Source of the DNA: Hexactinellida sp. DTS-2022
Lineage: Eukaryota > Porifera > Hexactinellida
DNA: 64,000 nucleotides
Direction of reading: 5' to 3'
Assembly (NCBI GenBank): GCA_028753945.1
Contig: JAPNXP010000007.1
Location: 4,588,001 to 4,652,000 of the forward strand
Both the position numbers and the translations under genes were made by a program. The notes below the pieces were generated by a model that saw only the letters and a list, made by a program, of their open reading frames with translations, made no database searches and was not told where the DNA came from. Of this stretch, positions 8,727 to 20,679 are shown one piece after another; the stretch's first letter is position 1; each line of letters begins with the position of its first letter.

Positions 8727-9992
8727 ATGGCATCTTTTATTGTGAGTTCGCAATCGAATCCAAACGAGCCTAAAAACGAATATTTGGAAACTATAAACGG
8801 GAAAAAGCGAACTGTTCATGAAGAATTTCAATCATACCATCTTCTATTAGAAGCTAAAGAATCTCAAATATGCACTCAATTAGATGGAATTTGTATTTCA
8901 GAAAATGACAAATTCCATGACTCGCTAGAACCAACAAGCGACATGATTCTATACCTTTCTTCTCAAGTTCAGAACTTACAACTTTGTTTCCAAGAAAAGA
9001 ACATGATGCATAATGTCGAATATTATATAGTTGGTTTGCTGCAAGTTTTAGAGGAGAAAAAGCGTTTGGAACAATCACCACCGATTCTTTCAATAAAACT
9101 TACTTTCGATACGAAATTAAGGGATATGCTCAACAGTTGTTGTACTATCGAACAAATAAGCGTTTTCCGTTATGACCCATATCCGGCTAAATTCCGTAAC
9201 AAACAAACTCCAAATGAATCAATTGAAGCTTTGGCTATTGACCCTGGATCAAACCGTTTATTCGCTTTAGTAAAAAGCACTGCTTCTTGCATTAAAATAT
9301 TCAATACAGACGAATTAACCGAAGTAGCAACATTCGCCGACCAAAAAATTATGTTTCCAAATAACCTGGCACTTTGTGGAGAATTTATTTTCATTGTTTG
9401 TGATCGATCTCTCTTGAAATTGACGAAACATCCACTAGCCGTGATTGAAATTGCTAATAGTCAATCAACATTTTCAGGTTTAGCTATAAACTTCATAATA
9501 CCAAGTGTTTATATTGGTATTGCTGAGAAATTAGTAATAAACGTTTTCGATATCGAACTTCGACAAATCAAGGTCATCCAATTGAAAACATCGGAGCAAA
9601 CTAAACATAGGAAACATACAAGAATTCAACACATTTGCATAGTGCAATCTGAGTTATATGTCTTGTTTTCAAACACAAACCATCCATTACAATCTTATAC
9701 CCTCAGTGGAGAAGTTTTGAGGTGTATTATTCCCGAAAGTTTACTGAAAGAAGGTCTAAAGTTTTGCTTTGATCATCATCTGAATATTTTCATCACTGAT
9801 CGAGACGCACATGAACTAAAAATGTTCACAAATGAAGGAATTATTGTCCATAAAATGGGTCATGAAGGTTGTACTCCTGGGAATTTTTCTTTCCCCAATG
9901 GCCTAGCTATTGATGATACGGGTAGTTTGTTTGTCACAGACGGAAAAGATAATGCCATGATGCAAAAGTTTGTTGTTAAAAGACCTTATTGA
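8727..9992 (+). CDS. NHL-repeat protein, complete and intronless
   Basis: 421 residues, opening at ATG in a favourable context after an AT-rich leader with TATA-like runs (8655-8675). Residues 1-150 are predicted helical and coiled (HEEFQSYHLLLEAKESQICT), with no RING or B-box. From about 165 onward it has NHL/beta-propeller units such as ALAIDPGSNRLFALV and the C-terminal FPNGLAIDDTGSLFVTDG. The role is presumably protein-protein or RNA binding; no catalytic domain is seen. It has the same architecture as the partial gene at 1-1126, so the two may be members of one local family. The frame is unbroken, making this one of the few intact host-like genes here. Confidence 0.85.
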   Translation: MASFIVSSQSNPNEPKNEYLETINGKKRTVHEEFQSYHLLLEAKESQICTQLDGICISENDKFHDSLEPTSDMILYLSSQVQNLQLCFQEKNMMHNVEYYIVGLLQVLEEKKRLEQSPPILSIKLTFDTKLRDMLNSCCTIEQISVFRYDPYPAKFRNKQTPNESIEALAIDPGSNRLFALVKSTASCIKIFNTDELTEVATFADQKIMFPNNLALCGEFIFIVCDRSLLKLTKHPLAVIEIANSQSTFSGLAINFIIPSVYIGIAEKLVINVFDIELRQIKVIQLKTSEQTKHRKHTRIQHICIVQSELYVLFSNTNHPLQSYTLSGEVLRCIIPESLLKEGLKFCFDHHLNIFITDRDAHELKMFTNEGIIVHKMGHEGCTPGNFSFPNGLAIDDTGSLFVTDGKDNAMMQKFVVKRPY

Positions 9993-10206
9993 GAGTTAAT
10001 AAGTAAATCTATTTATCCATATTCTTAACTACCAATGTATGTTATACTATTATAATTGATAAACTAATGCGTTCATTTGAATAATTAACATAATTATCAA
10101 ATTCCTGTGTTCTATTGTGATACGACTCAAATTCATATTTCTGATCATTAACAAGAAAACTTATATCCATGGTTATATACTATCAATAATTATAGTATTC
10201 TAATTA

Positions 10207-10380
10207 CAGTAGATGTCGGATATAAGCACACCGGTTATAAGAACATGTCGGATATAAGCACACTATTTTGGAAAACTGTTGCCATATACCCTATATAATT
10301 TATGTCGGTTATAAGAACATGCCGGTTATAAGCACATTAAGTACAGTTCCCGACAGTGTGCTTATAACCGGCATCCACTG
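10207..10380. mobile_element. TA-flanked MITE (ATAAGCAC family)
   Basis: Begins CAGTAGATGTCGGATATAAG and ends with the complement of CAGTGGATGCCGGTTATAAG, with TA on both sides (10205-06, 10381-82). The interior repeats GGTTATAAGAACATGYCGG. Partial relatives lie at 13453-13515 and 46660-46828. Confidence 0.8.
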
Positions 10381-10465
10381 TACTATTGTTATAATTAATA
10401 AACTACATAATCGTTAATTAACTGCCAAAATTAGTTTATATTTATAGTACTTCATGTATTCGCAT

Positions 10466-10931
10466 CAGAGCTGCAAATGGGTCACGAGCAGTGACCCATG
10501 ACCCATGTGACCCATGACCCACTGACCCATGGGTCAATGACCCATTCATGTTATCGTCTACCAATTATATATCCAATATTTTAACTTAGAAGTAACTATA
10601 ATGTAAATATAATTTAGTCTCACACAATCATGATACCAAGTTGTTTTTATAACCTTCTAGCACTACAGATACGGCTTCGATGGTCTATGGTAACATTGAA
10701 ATACGTTGAGACGTTATTATATGTCGAGAATTAAAGGCACTAAAATGCTTCTCGCTCTCTGATGACCTCTTATTACAAGTCTAATGATCTCTCTTACGTC
10801 TAGATAACTAATGAATCAAAGTATTGATGGGTCATGACCCATAGCGTGTGACCCATGACCCATTGACCCATCCCAAAAACGTGACCCATATGACCCATTG
10901 ACCCATGGATAACTGTCCATTTGCAGCTCTG
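10466..10931. mobile_element. hAT-type MITE with 8-bp TSD, built of TGACCCATGGGTCA repeats
   Basis: Ends are CAGAGCTGCAAATGG and its complement; the 8-bp duplication attcgcat is at 10458-10465 and 10932-10939. Arms are arrays of GTGACCCATGACCCA-like words, while the middle (about 10550-10820) is unique sequence. Confidence 0.85.
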
Positions 10932-11186
10932 ATTCGCATTTGTATAAGTTAGGGGAATTAAACATTGTAACTGTGTTCGTATTAACGAGAGTCCACTGTA
11001 CTATTAAGGTACAATTGTATATGAATTATTCATGCAACATGTGTTGTAAAGTATGTTAGTGTTTAAGCAAAAAATAAAGTTTTGATATTTTATTATAAAC
11101 TAATTCATAATCATAAAGTGTTTGAGTAAAACTAAAGAAAAACCACAAACTAACGTTCATAATTTGAAGATTAAATACACAAGTTA

Positions 11187-13243
11187 CTATTGCACTTCAG
11201 AATACATTTCTTCTAGAACTTTTGGAATCTCGTTTATAAACTCACTAGGATCTTCCATTAGCACTGTATCTACTTTCACAGTTAAATGCATCTTCCCTCT
11301 ATACGTCACAAACACAATGCAACACTAATATTGATAACAAATAACGCGACAAAAATATAATCCACACATGGTCAATTAATCCACAATTATGGTGGATTAG
11401 TTGAGCCTCCAAAGGAAAAATTTGGTGGCTTAAGAAAGATTTTTGGTGGCTAATGGCAACAAACTACCTAATTTGTCGAGCACTGCTAATTAGTGATAGT
11501 CCAATATCTTCCTTACATGTGACATGACTTCCTATTCGACTATAATACATTTCTTATGTCTAACTCTAACTGAAGTCGATAATTTGAGATTATTACTATT
11601 TATGGAAAAGGTGTGAACACCGCAAAACTCACATTCCACAAATATTTGAGATAAGGAAATATGACCAATGGACTCCCAAAAACATGACTTCCTATACGAC
11701 AATAATACATTTCCTGTGTCTAACATTAGCGGATTAAGAGATATCAATAAGACACAATGGACCCAAGTTCCAGGACCCGAGCTGGCAGCCTACAGTCCTT
11801 AATTAAAGTAGTCTATGATTATACTCTATAATGAAAAATATATGATTTATTGTTAAAATTGGGAGAGCAAAGAAAGTCTGTATTTTTGCAATTGCTTTCC
11901 AAAAAGGTGGAATTTGTATTGCAGCTAATCTATTTGCACCTAATTCATCTCTGTTGTTTTCGTCACAAAGACTTAAGATTACTTTCATTGTAGATAAACC
12001 ATCACAGAGAGAATGGTGAAACCTTAAAATATAATGAGAGGTAGAATATTTATTTTATACGTTTATGACGCTTGGCTTTTCTCAAGAAATTATTGTTTTA
12101 GTCCTCTTCAAAGATTTTTCGATACAAATAATATTGGCTAATACGAATTCCGGATAAAGCGAACACATTTTGACGGTCCCCTGGTGTTCGTACTAACGAG
12201 GTTCTACTGTACTTCGTAATTAGCTAAGATGTAAACCACTACCTTGGTATTTTGTTTTGTAATTTTCATGTCATATGTACAGGCCATTGCCATTATATCA
12301 AACTGAATTTAATAGTAAATATTACTCATTTTTTAGTGGGAAATCTTTCGTAAATTGTATATGAAATAATTTATTGTTAACCTACTTCATTATAGTATAA
12401 GAAATATCTTCACAGTTTGGGTCTGTAATAAAATAGTAATGCCAATTGGGTTTGTTTTTTGGAAGAGTAACTTTTTCGAGATTGCTGAAAAATATTTTAA
12501 TTGTGTTTTCATCTGTTAGATCAAGTTCAACTTCACTCGTTTGTTCTTCAATGTTAACTTCGCCTTCATATTCCCAAGTAGAAAATAATTTCCCTTCTCT
12601 GATAACTTAAAAAACACAGTATAAATACAGTCAACTCCGCTTAATAGAGCCACCGGTTAATATATTTCTCCGCTTAATGGGGCTAAAATTTCACAGGATT
12701 TATAAGACGGAATGACAATTTAGCTTAAAATATTTTCGGTTGATAGATTTCTCCCCATAATCGTGTCAAAGAAACCTGGTCCCGAGGTGACTCTATTAAG
12801 CGGAGTCAACTGTACTTATATAAATAATAAGTAAAATTTGTTCACAATTTGACGATCACGATTAAATTAGGATGGCCATATTCTGAAAACCTTCATTGAA
12901 AACGAAATTACATAATTGAACAATAAATATGCAAGGTGTCACAATAAATCTATTATTTACCATACCTATTTATTATATTTGCCAATATGGACATAGAAAT
13001 GTATAAATACCGAAAATAACCAAAGAAATCACCTATATTAAAATCAAAACTTCTAAATTGTACAATTCCGTTTAATTATCTGTCTTATCCATGGTTCATT
13101 TAATACAACCTAATACCTGTTTGAACTTTGGGAAATTAGCTTGACCTTTCTCATCTATTCCACTCAGAAGTTTGTCCCTTAGTGTATTTTTCCATTTTCC
13201 GATATCAATTTTTGAGTTGAACTTTAGTATCATGTTGTTATAA
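11187..13243 (-). CDS. WS/DGAT-type O-acyltransferase gene, several exons (incomplete or degraded)
   Basis: At least four minus-strand exons can be read. 13243-13117 encodes NMILKFNSKIDIGKWKNTLR and ends at a GT donor. 12605-12386 encodes EGKLFSTWEYEGEVNIEEQ and further residues, donor GTAGGT. 12022 to about 11806 opens in phase with the previous exon and gives KFHHSLCDG, the HHxxxDG active-site motif of wax-ester synthase/diacylglycerol acyltransferases, then a hydrophobic stretch. 11324-11187 encodes FVTYRGKMHLTVKVDTVLME and a stop, like the family's C-terminal domain. The family esterifies fatty acyl-CoA to alcohols or diacylglycerol at the endoplasmic reticulum. The first two exons do not join in phase, and sequence is missing between the last two, so small exons are unseen or the gene is damaged. 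Confidence 0.6.
11519..11745. repeat. Repeat related to the foldback family
   Basis: Two direct copies of ATGACTTCCTAT-CGAC-ATAATACATTTC (near 11523 and 11690) match the loop-proximal sequence of the foldback elements. It occupies the gap between the last two acyltransferase exons. Confidence 0.4.
12628..12812. mobile_element. TA-flanked MITE (CTTAATAGAG family)
   Basis: Ends CAGTCAACTCCGCTTAATAG and complement, TA on both sides. It lies just upstream of an acyltransferase exon acceptor, inside the intron. A shorter relative is at 30173-30274. Confidence 0.82.
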
Positions 13244-13359
13244 CTGAGATTTTTGGGCGTCTAGATCCAGTAGAAAAATTTTTCTTGGAAGTTTACAACT
13301 TTTGTACATGGGAGTCCTAATAATTGAATAAATATATGTGGATCAGTTTGTTTGTTCGT

Positions 13360-13361
13360 GT

Positions 13362-13393
<32 letters not shown>

Positions 13394-13425
13394 ATTGTTG
13401 TTGTTGTTGTTGTTGTTGTTGATGT
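13360..13425. repeat. (GTT)n microsatellite
   Basis: About 20 GTT units with a single GTTATT interruption. Confidence 0.9.
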
Positions 13426-15353
13426 TTTGGATATCAAGTATGCATAAACAGTACAGTGGATGCCGGTATAAGAACATCGTCGGGAACTGCATATAATGTT
13501 CTTATAACCGGCATGAAAAACTTTCGGTCTAATTTCAATTGATATTATGTCTTAACTCATCCATGGTTAACCAATCACTTACAACATTACGCGCGAATAA
13601 AACATAAAAATTTTATATATTCGAGCACAATCAAATAATATCTATTTTTGTTGTATAATTAATAATAATTTATTTTCATTTACTCAATTGTTTGCCTTTG
13701 GTACTTTTTGGGTCAGTATTACATTTATTTCTCGGCTTGTAGTTTGTTGGTCGATTTAGAAATAATTCCTATAAAATATTCAAAAGAACAAGCAAGGCTT
13801 ATTAAAATTTACGCGCCTAAAATTATTTGCGCCTAAATTAAGTATCAAAATTGGATACACTTCAACAACATAATACAACACATGATTTAAGTGAAGCATT
13901 TACAATTTTGAGATTTATAATATGAATACCTAAATTAATCTCTTTCTAACTGTTGTAACACATTTCGATTATACATGTGAACAAGAGTTATCCATTCCAA
14001 TCTACATTATCAGTTGCTACGTTATCTACTTACAGTTACGAATACTATGTCAGGCAACTCTTAAACTCGATGATAATTATTTGAGACACAATTATTTGAG
14101 AACCTATCAAACAATATGTTGTTACAACCATAATTAAAGGTAGTCATTGTAATAACATTTAATACAAATTAAAAGGTTTCCGATATTTTGGAGTTTACAG
14201 AAATATTTCCTTAGTAACAATAAGTGTGAGATGCTATTTCTCTGTCTACAGGGTTTTAAATGGATTGAATCGTTAGAATACATTTCTATTATTAATTCTA
14301 TAGAAAAGATATATAATATGGATTCAATATGGATGTATGTTGTGACGATGTTTCTATAAAATATTTGAAATGCTTTGAAGGAAACAAAAAAAAATAGTGA
14401 GATTATTGAAAGATAGGTTTCACAAAAAAATTGGTTATTTAGAATCCCATTTATTCATATCTAAATATGTTAGATGGTAACTATAGCAACATAGTCTGCA
14501 ATATAATCGAGGGTTAATTGTATTCTAATTTTGCTTCCCTAAAAACAAGAATAGCCAAAGATATGTCTCTATAGGTGTTTGGCGCACAAAAAGGTCAATT
14601 TTAAAATCACTGTGTTGAAAATGAGTGTATTTCTCAACTTAACGAATTCACCATTCACCAACTATTTTATCAATACGAATACTTTCCTGTATTCGTATTG
14701 ATTAAAATAGTTTAATTCCATTTAACCTACACCAACCCATAATTTGTACTTTTGAACAACTCACCATTTATAATGAAAATTTAAGACTTTTGAGTTCTAT
14801 AATTCATAATTAGTGGGACAGACATCAATATAATGAAACATAATTAGGTTAGTTGTTATTTCATAATTAGTTACTTGATCGGGGTAAACTTACTTTTTAA
14901 GGAAAACCCATTTCACCAAATTTACCAGTTCTATACAATTGTACAAGTTCAGGTCTTAAATTATTTGTTAATTGGGGATCATATAATAAATTCCTGACTG
15001 TTACACGTATATTTTATTCATTATTGAATTTAAAACTACCTATAATTTAATTGTTTTTTCTATTAGAAAATTACGGTTGAACGATCTATAATTATTTGAA
15101 CAAATCTAGGAGAGTTTAACATCCTTCTGTAATACTTTGGATGCATATTTCATTGTTATTTGTGGCTTTTATATTAATGTTGATATATATGGAATTCTAC
15201 TCATTAATTATATAGTGGTGTCTATTATATAATTCATATTCTCGATCCTATTTTGAGAAATCCATTGGAATATACATTGTTTCATAAATATATATATAAT
15301 GCATAGTGTAACACTCAATTAATTACTTAACAAGACTGTATTACTATAGACTC
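13426..15353. other. Gene-free AT-rich stretch
   Basis: No coding frame found. Holds a truncated ATAAGAAC-type MITE (13453-13515) and a near-perfect hairpin at about 14668-14720 with arms containing ATCAATACGAATAC and a short loop. Otherwise nothing recognised. Confidence 0.5.
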
Positions 15354-15504
15354 TCGTTAATACGAACACGGAGAAGGTGATTATCGGTCTAGGAGTACAA
15401 GGTTTAATTTATCTAGCCTATACTAATGCATGCAAGTGACTCCGGTTAGTACGAATAAGAACAAATTTCGACGGTTCCCTGGTGATCGTACTAACGAGAG
15501 TCTA
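15354..15504. mobile_element. TA-type MITE (TACGAAC family), eroded ends
   Basis: Inverted arms GACTCTCGTTAATACGAAC and CGTACTAACGAGAGTC. Fragments of the same family lie at about 10960-11005 and 12125-12215, and a fuller one at 60325-61674. Confidence 0.65.
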
Positions 15505-15834
15505 CAGCAATTAAACAATTAAATATTCAGTACTATTTAATACCATTTAGTTGTAAGAATTTGAAATGTAAGATTATTGGCTAAAAATATGATTTTTAAC
15601 TATCCGGAATTTGCAAGGAATGTTTGCAGATAAACGATTCAATATTTCTTACATATAATTTATTTGATTAATATTTGTTTAATTGTTATGATTTAATAAA
15701 ATTATGTAATATCGGTTATTTATATAATTATTATTTAGATATTATGTCTAATATCAAATTTAACTAAATTCTAGTTAATAATTCGTTATACAAATTATCC
15801 CTAGTAAATTTGATATAAGATCACTATAATCTAT
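15505..15834. other. AT-rich spacer
   Basis: No gene, repeat or regulatory signal recognised. Confidence 0.4.
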
Positions 15835-17181
15835 CTCTATATTAAAAGCGCAATTGTTGTGTGTGTGTGTGTGTGTGGTGTGTGTTTGTGTGTTTGTCCA
15901 GAATTAATAGGAAAGCCTACGAGTCCTAGAAAGCTGAAAATTGGCATACAGGGGTAATTTTGTACTGCGACAACGATTTATTGGTTTTCTAAGCGAAATA
16001 ACGGGATTATGACGTCATAAAGGCACATATTTGGGAATAACTCTTTCAGTTTTTATTCGATTCGCCCACAATTTTAGATGATAACACTACATACAATGAG
16101 ACACACGTGTTCCGATTTATGGGAATGTGACGTCACGTGGGAACTAATTTGGATTCAGCTCTTACACTTTTGGTTCAATCGATAAATAATTTTGTCACAT
16201 TATAAAACAGAATGTATTGCATGTCTCTAGAATGTTTTATAATTTTCGCATTTAATCTGAGCCAGGCAATAACAAAAATGTAACCTCCAATTGCTGCATC
16301 ATTGCATATATTGAGGTTTATGATTTAATCTTCACCTACAATATTTCCGAAATTGCATACTTGATTAATCCAGTTTGGCTTCCATCAGTTTATTTCTATT
16401 CGTGATGTATTTAGCTTACGTCAATGACATAAGTATAATATTAGAGTCCCTAATGCATTGTTTATTTATTACACCTATATTGGCTTCTATAATAAGACTA
16501 TCAATGGAACCTAGGATTTCTACTAGAAATGAATTAAGTCAAGTAATCTATGATTTTGTTTCTGCCTAACGATGAGATTTATTATGTTAATTATTGCTAT
16601 CAATTAAATTAAATAATTCACTAACCCAGCTCCTGCAAAATGAATTGTTTATGGTGAGATCTATAAATGTTTATTACTATTAAATCAAATATTTTGCAAC
16701 TCCTCTTTAAACCATTATTATGGAGAGATTACACCCAGAGTTAGTAAATTACTTTGCAATACAATTTACTGAAATAATTAATTGCGTATAATTTACCAAC
16801 CACATGTCTCAATTTAATTGAGCTAACAAGCTAACCTTTAATATAGCTGAACGAGCTACCCTTAAGAACTATTGAGCTATTAATTAACTAATAATTAATA
16901 ACTATTGAGCAATGAGAATAACTTACTCAACATAATTCCCCAAACAAATTACAGTAATCACAACCCAAAATGAATTTTAGGCACGCGTTATTAAGTCACA
17001 GTGTGTAATTCACTAGCCACAGGTGAACTCATTAGTAATATTATAGCTTTTTGGGAAGGGAAAGGCCGCGAAGCGGTCGTTAATTGTATCGCGTAGTGCC
17101 TAACACGAACGAACAAAAGTCGCGAAGCGACTTTTGTGAGAGAGTGATCCGTCGCGAAGCGACCGAGACCGAAGGGCTCGT
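15835..17181 (+). mobile_element. Helitron-like non-autonomous element
   Basis: The left end TCTATATTAAAAGCGCAATT followed by a GT-rich run matches the 5' TC start usual in Helitrons. The right part (17064-17181) is a string of hairpins, including CAAAAGTCGC-gaa-GCGACTTTTG, and ends GACCGAAGGGCTCGT, a tail shared with the elements at 18238, 40804, 55854 and 58021. It encodes no Rep/helicase. Family placement is tentative because the tail is CTCGT rather than the classical CTRR. Confidence 0.5.
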
Positions 17182-18238
17182 ATTATTAAATCTCGATTGT
17201 TGTTTGTGTGTGTGTTTGTGTGTTTGTCCGGATTGTATTAAAGTGATGGGGGACTAGAAACCGCAATTTATATTGGGATATAAACTAACTTTCAAATGTT
17301 ATAATAGGTTAACAAGTATGCTGAACACGAATTTCGCATTTACAAATTTCTAATACCGGTATGAATATTTATTGTTGTTGTTGACACAAATAAGAAACAA
17401 ATTAATGAAAATTTCAAAATCAACCTAGAAGTTTGCTTTCAACGGATATTATAGGTAAGCAAGTATGCTGAACACGAATATCGCGTTTATAAATTTCTGA
17501 TATTAATATTTGTTGTTGTTGTTTACACAAAATAGGTAAACAAATTAATGAAAATTCAAAATCAACCTAGAAGTTTGCTTTCAACGGGTATTATAGGTTA
17601 ATAAGTATGCTGAACACGAATTTCGCGTTTATAAATTTCTGATATTAATATTTGTTGTTGTTGTTTACACAAAATAGGTTAAAAAAATAATGAAAATTCA
17701 AAATCAACCTAGAAGTTAGCTTCCAACGGGTATTATAGGTAAACAAGTATGCCGAACACGAATTTCGCGTTTATAAATTTCTCATATTAATATTTGTTGT
17801 TGTTGTTTTCACAAAATAGGTAAACAAATTAATGAAAATTCAAAATCAACCTAGAAGTTAGCTTCCAACGGGTATTATAGGTAAACAAGTATGCTGAAGA
17901 CGAATTTCGCGTTTATAAATTTCTCATATTAATATTTGTTGTTGTTGTTTACAAAAATAGGAAAACAAATTGATTAAAAATACAAATCAACCTAGAAGTT
18001 AGCTTTCAACAGGTATAATAGGTAAACAAGTGTGCTTACCACGAAATTCGCATTTATAAATTTATAATATGAAAAAAAAGTTAAAACTATGGAAATTTTC
18101 TAAATGGATGTACATATATAACTCCCTTTCTGCCATTTTCCATGGTAGAAAGGGTGAGGAGTAAGGCCGCATAGCGGCCGTTAACTTGAGGTGCGTAGCA
18201 CCGATCCGTCGCAAAGCGACCGAGACCGAAGGGCTCGT
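17182..18238 (+). mobile_element. Helitron-like element carrying a ~141-bp tandem array
   Basis: Begins TATTATTAAATCTCGATTG plus a GT-rich run and ends with the hairpin-rich GAAGGGCTCGT tail. The interior is about six tandem units of roughly 141 bp, each with AACAAGTATGCTGAACACGA and a GTTGTTGTT run. The fuller sister copy is at 54666-55854. Confidence 0.6.
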
Positions 18239-18375
18239 TAGTTTTAATTAACTACGTAATATCAAATTGAATTTTTTTTGTTTGCTTCAAAATATGATTC
18301 ATTTTTTCAACAAAATATTTTTTATAGAAAAATCAAGAAAAATTGTTGTGCCACCAGTTATTTAGTATCCACAAT

Positions 18376-18500
18376 GGATCGTTGTTTGTCCAGAGCATTA
18401 AAGGAGCGAGCTCCTTTTTCAGAGCGCAAGGTGGAGCGCGCTCCTTTTAAATTTGAGGAGCGGAAGCTGGAGTGCGCTCCAAATTTTTAGGAGCCCGCTC
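18376..18500. repeat. GGAGCGCGCTCC palindrome cluster
   Basis: Starts CAGAGCATTAAAGGAGCG and repeats GGAGCGCGCTCC-type words. The cluster at 36627-36785 ends with the complement CGCTTAATGCTCTG. Possibly a hAT-type MITE; the second end is missing here. Confidence 0.45.
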
Positions 18501-18602
18501 CCTTTTCAAATATTACTTGGATGTTATATAGTATAAGAACTTAAGAAGGCAGAAGGAAATTGATTATGTAATTCAATATAACTAGTGAATTAACAGATAA
18601 TA

Positions 18603-18933
18603 CAGTACACCCTCGCTAATCCGACCCCGCTAATCCGAACCCTCGCTAATCCGAACTGGAGAAACTAAAATATTCTTCTAATAAATGTGGGAAAATGTCG
18701 AAATTGCAATGGAAGTATAAAAATAAGTCTCAGGAAAGTATTTTAAGGAGTACACTAGTAGATGTTTAGTGCGGATTAACAAGGTTTGTACAAGTTTGGT
18801 TCGGATTATCGAGATTCTCATTTATAGATGCCCATAGAAAATGCATTACTTCACTAATCCGAACGAATACACTAATCGGAACAGAAGATTTTTGAATCGG
18901 AACACCTCTGTTCGGATTAGCGAGGGTGTACTG
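18603..18933. mobile_element. TA-type MITE (CGCTAATCCGAAC family)
   Basis: Ends CAGTACACCCTCGCTAATCC and complement. TA is present on the left; the right flank reads ca, one substitution away. Other copies: 30643-30914 (TA both sides), 46840-47010 and 8385-8510. Confidence 0.75.
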
Positions 18934-18943
18934 CATATACGTA

Positions 18944-19127
18944 CAATGTTTTTTTAAAGGATTTGCTTAGAGGGCCCTACCAACAATTATAGGCCCTCAC
19001 CCCAACAATTAGACGCACTCACTCTACATTTCATGATATTGAGTACTTAGCGCGTTAAAAATTAGAGGCCCATTGAGAAAAATTAGAAGCCCATTTGGGC
19101 CTCTAATTTGGCTTAAAAAAAACACTG
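18944..19127. mobile_element. hAT-type MITE, 8-bp TSD tatacgta
   Basis: Inverted ends CAATGTTTTTTT / complement of CAGTGTTTTTTT, with tatacgta at 18936-18943 and 19128-19135. Arms contain GAGGCCC/GGGCCTC words. It directly follows the 18.6-kb MITE. Confidence 0.8.
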
Positions 19128-19190
19128 TATACGTATATGTTCCTTTTGATAGGAAATTGAGTTAGTTTTATCAATTTACTAAATCGTTAC

Positions 19191-19344
19191 TGTTATGATA
19201 AGTAGCAGCTTATTATTAGCCAACCATAGCGAACATACTTATTACTTAGTCGCTACTGGTTAGGGTACTCGTGAAGTATAGTAATCGAACTTAATTAGTA
19301 TTTCATTACAACTTACTTTATTACACTTCACTTAGTTCGTAACA
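19191..19344 (+). repeat. Left LTR (154 bp)
   Basis: Starts TGTTATGATAAGTAGCAGC and ends TTCGTAACA. Identical by eye to the right LTR, implying a recent insertion or later gene conversion. Confidence 0.92.
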
Positions 19345-19383
19345 TTAAATACTAATTAACTCGATAATCCATAATACTACCGA

Positions 19384-20676
19384 TTGCTGAATGGCTGGAC
19401 AATTCTCTATTCCCTCCTCCACGATGGTGAACGTATCGGAGACTGGAGACACCTGTTTAAAGCAGCAGTCACTAACTTATTAGCAGAAGAAAATGGACAG
19501 ATACGATCAATCCAACTACTCCCTGCGTATATCAATAGGAGACCGGCTGAAAGGGAGTTAATGAAGGATCTAGTTAAGAATGCTGATAACCTGGATAACG
19601 CACTAGACTGTCTAGAAAAGACACTCGACCCACCTGTCGATGCATTCATATCTATGCAACAACTCGGGAAGTTGCAGTGGGAGCCGGGTCAAGAGATAGA
19701 CGTTTCTTCTACGTCGCAAAAAGAAAAGCTGCCCAAGCTGAGACGGGAATGAAAGTCTTAGCTTTTATTTTGGCCTCTCAACTGCCAAGAGATACCCAGT
19801 TTAAAGTCAAAAACAGAGTCAGAGAAATCGTCGACGATCTCGACGGCGAACAAGGGAGAGATTTGATCCAGCGAGTGAAACGCGAACTTGTGGAGCATGG
19901 ACATACACTATCGAAAGGCAATCGGGATTTCGAAGAAATTGCCAAAGTTACGGTAGTGTCAAAATATGAAACCCCATCTGATCTGGCACCAACCGAGGAC
20001 GGCGATGACGCAGAAATAACACCTACTATACCTAACACTGTGTCCTATTCAAGGGGTTATAGAAGGGGGCAAGGTAGACCTTCTTCGAAGCGAAAAGAAG
20101 GCTGTTATATCTGCGGAGACAACCACTTTTGCAAATACTGCCCCCAGAAGAGATGTCCCGCATGTGGTCAAAAGAGGCATAAATTACAGGAATGTAAATC
20201 GAGCAAGTCGGGAAGGGACGGTCACAGGGTTTTCGTAGCAGGATCAGATCAAAGTATACCCGAACTGTCTGTCGTACTCTCTGTTAAGATTAACGGCAAC
20301 CCAGTCACAGTGATATTAGATTCGGGAGCAGGCCCGTCCGTTTAGACTAACGAAATATCTACAGGAGCATTCTAGTCAAATCTATGGACTCTCACAAGCA
20401 CCAGTAACCGTAATTGGGAGCGCTGACTTAACTGTCGATCTTGGGGACAACCAAGTCACTATGCAGAGATTTCAATTAACCGATGCAGGTTCAATACGCA
20501 TCTTAGGGAGAGACTTGTTGAGAAAGTTCGGAACTACAGAATTTGACTGGGAAACGCGGCGCGTGAGGTTAGGTAACCTGGAAAGAATCGATAGCTGCAA
20601 TCGAAGGAGGCGAACCACTGTCCCGCGCCACTGTTGCGCTCTTAGAAGTCAACCTATCCGAGGAAGCCTCTGGTAG
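19384..20676 (+). pseudogene. gag and protease part of the gypsy element (frameshifted)
   Basis: Readable blocks lie in successive frames: 19384-19752, 19677-20345 and 20461-20676. The second block has the nucleocapsid cysteine cluster (CYICGDNHFCKYCPQKRCPA, then CGQKRHKLQEC) and the aspartic protease signature VILDSGAGPSV. At least two frame breaks occur: one near 19680-19750, and a stop plus frame change at 20343-20460. Such polyproteins package and process retrotransposon RNA. They cannot be made as one chain from this copy. Confidence 0.8.
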
Positions 20677-20679
20677 ACA

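Noticed and set aside
16375..16569. 64-residue hydrophobic ORF inside the 15.8-kb element
   Set aside because: No start context, no homology recognised and no neighbouring exons; likely chance.
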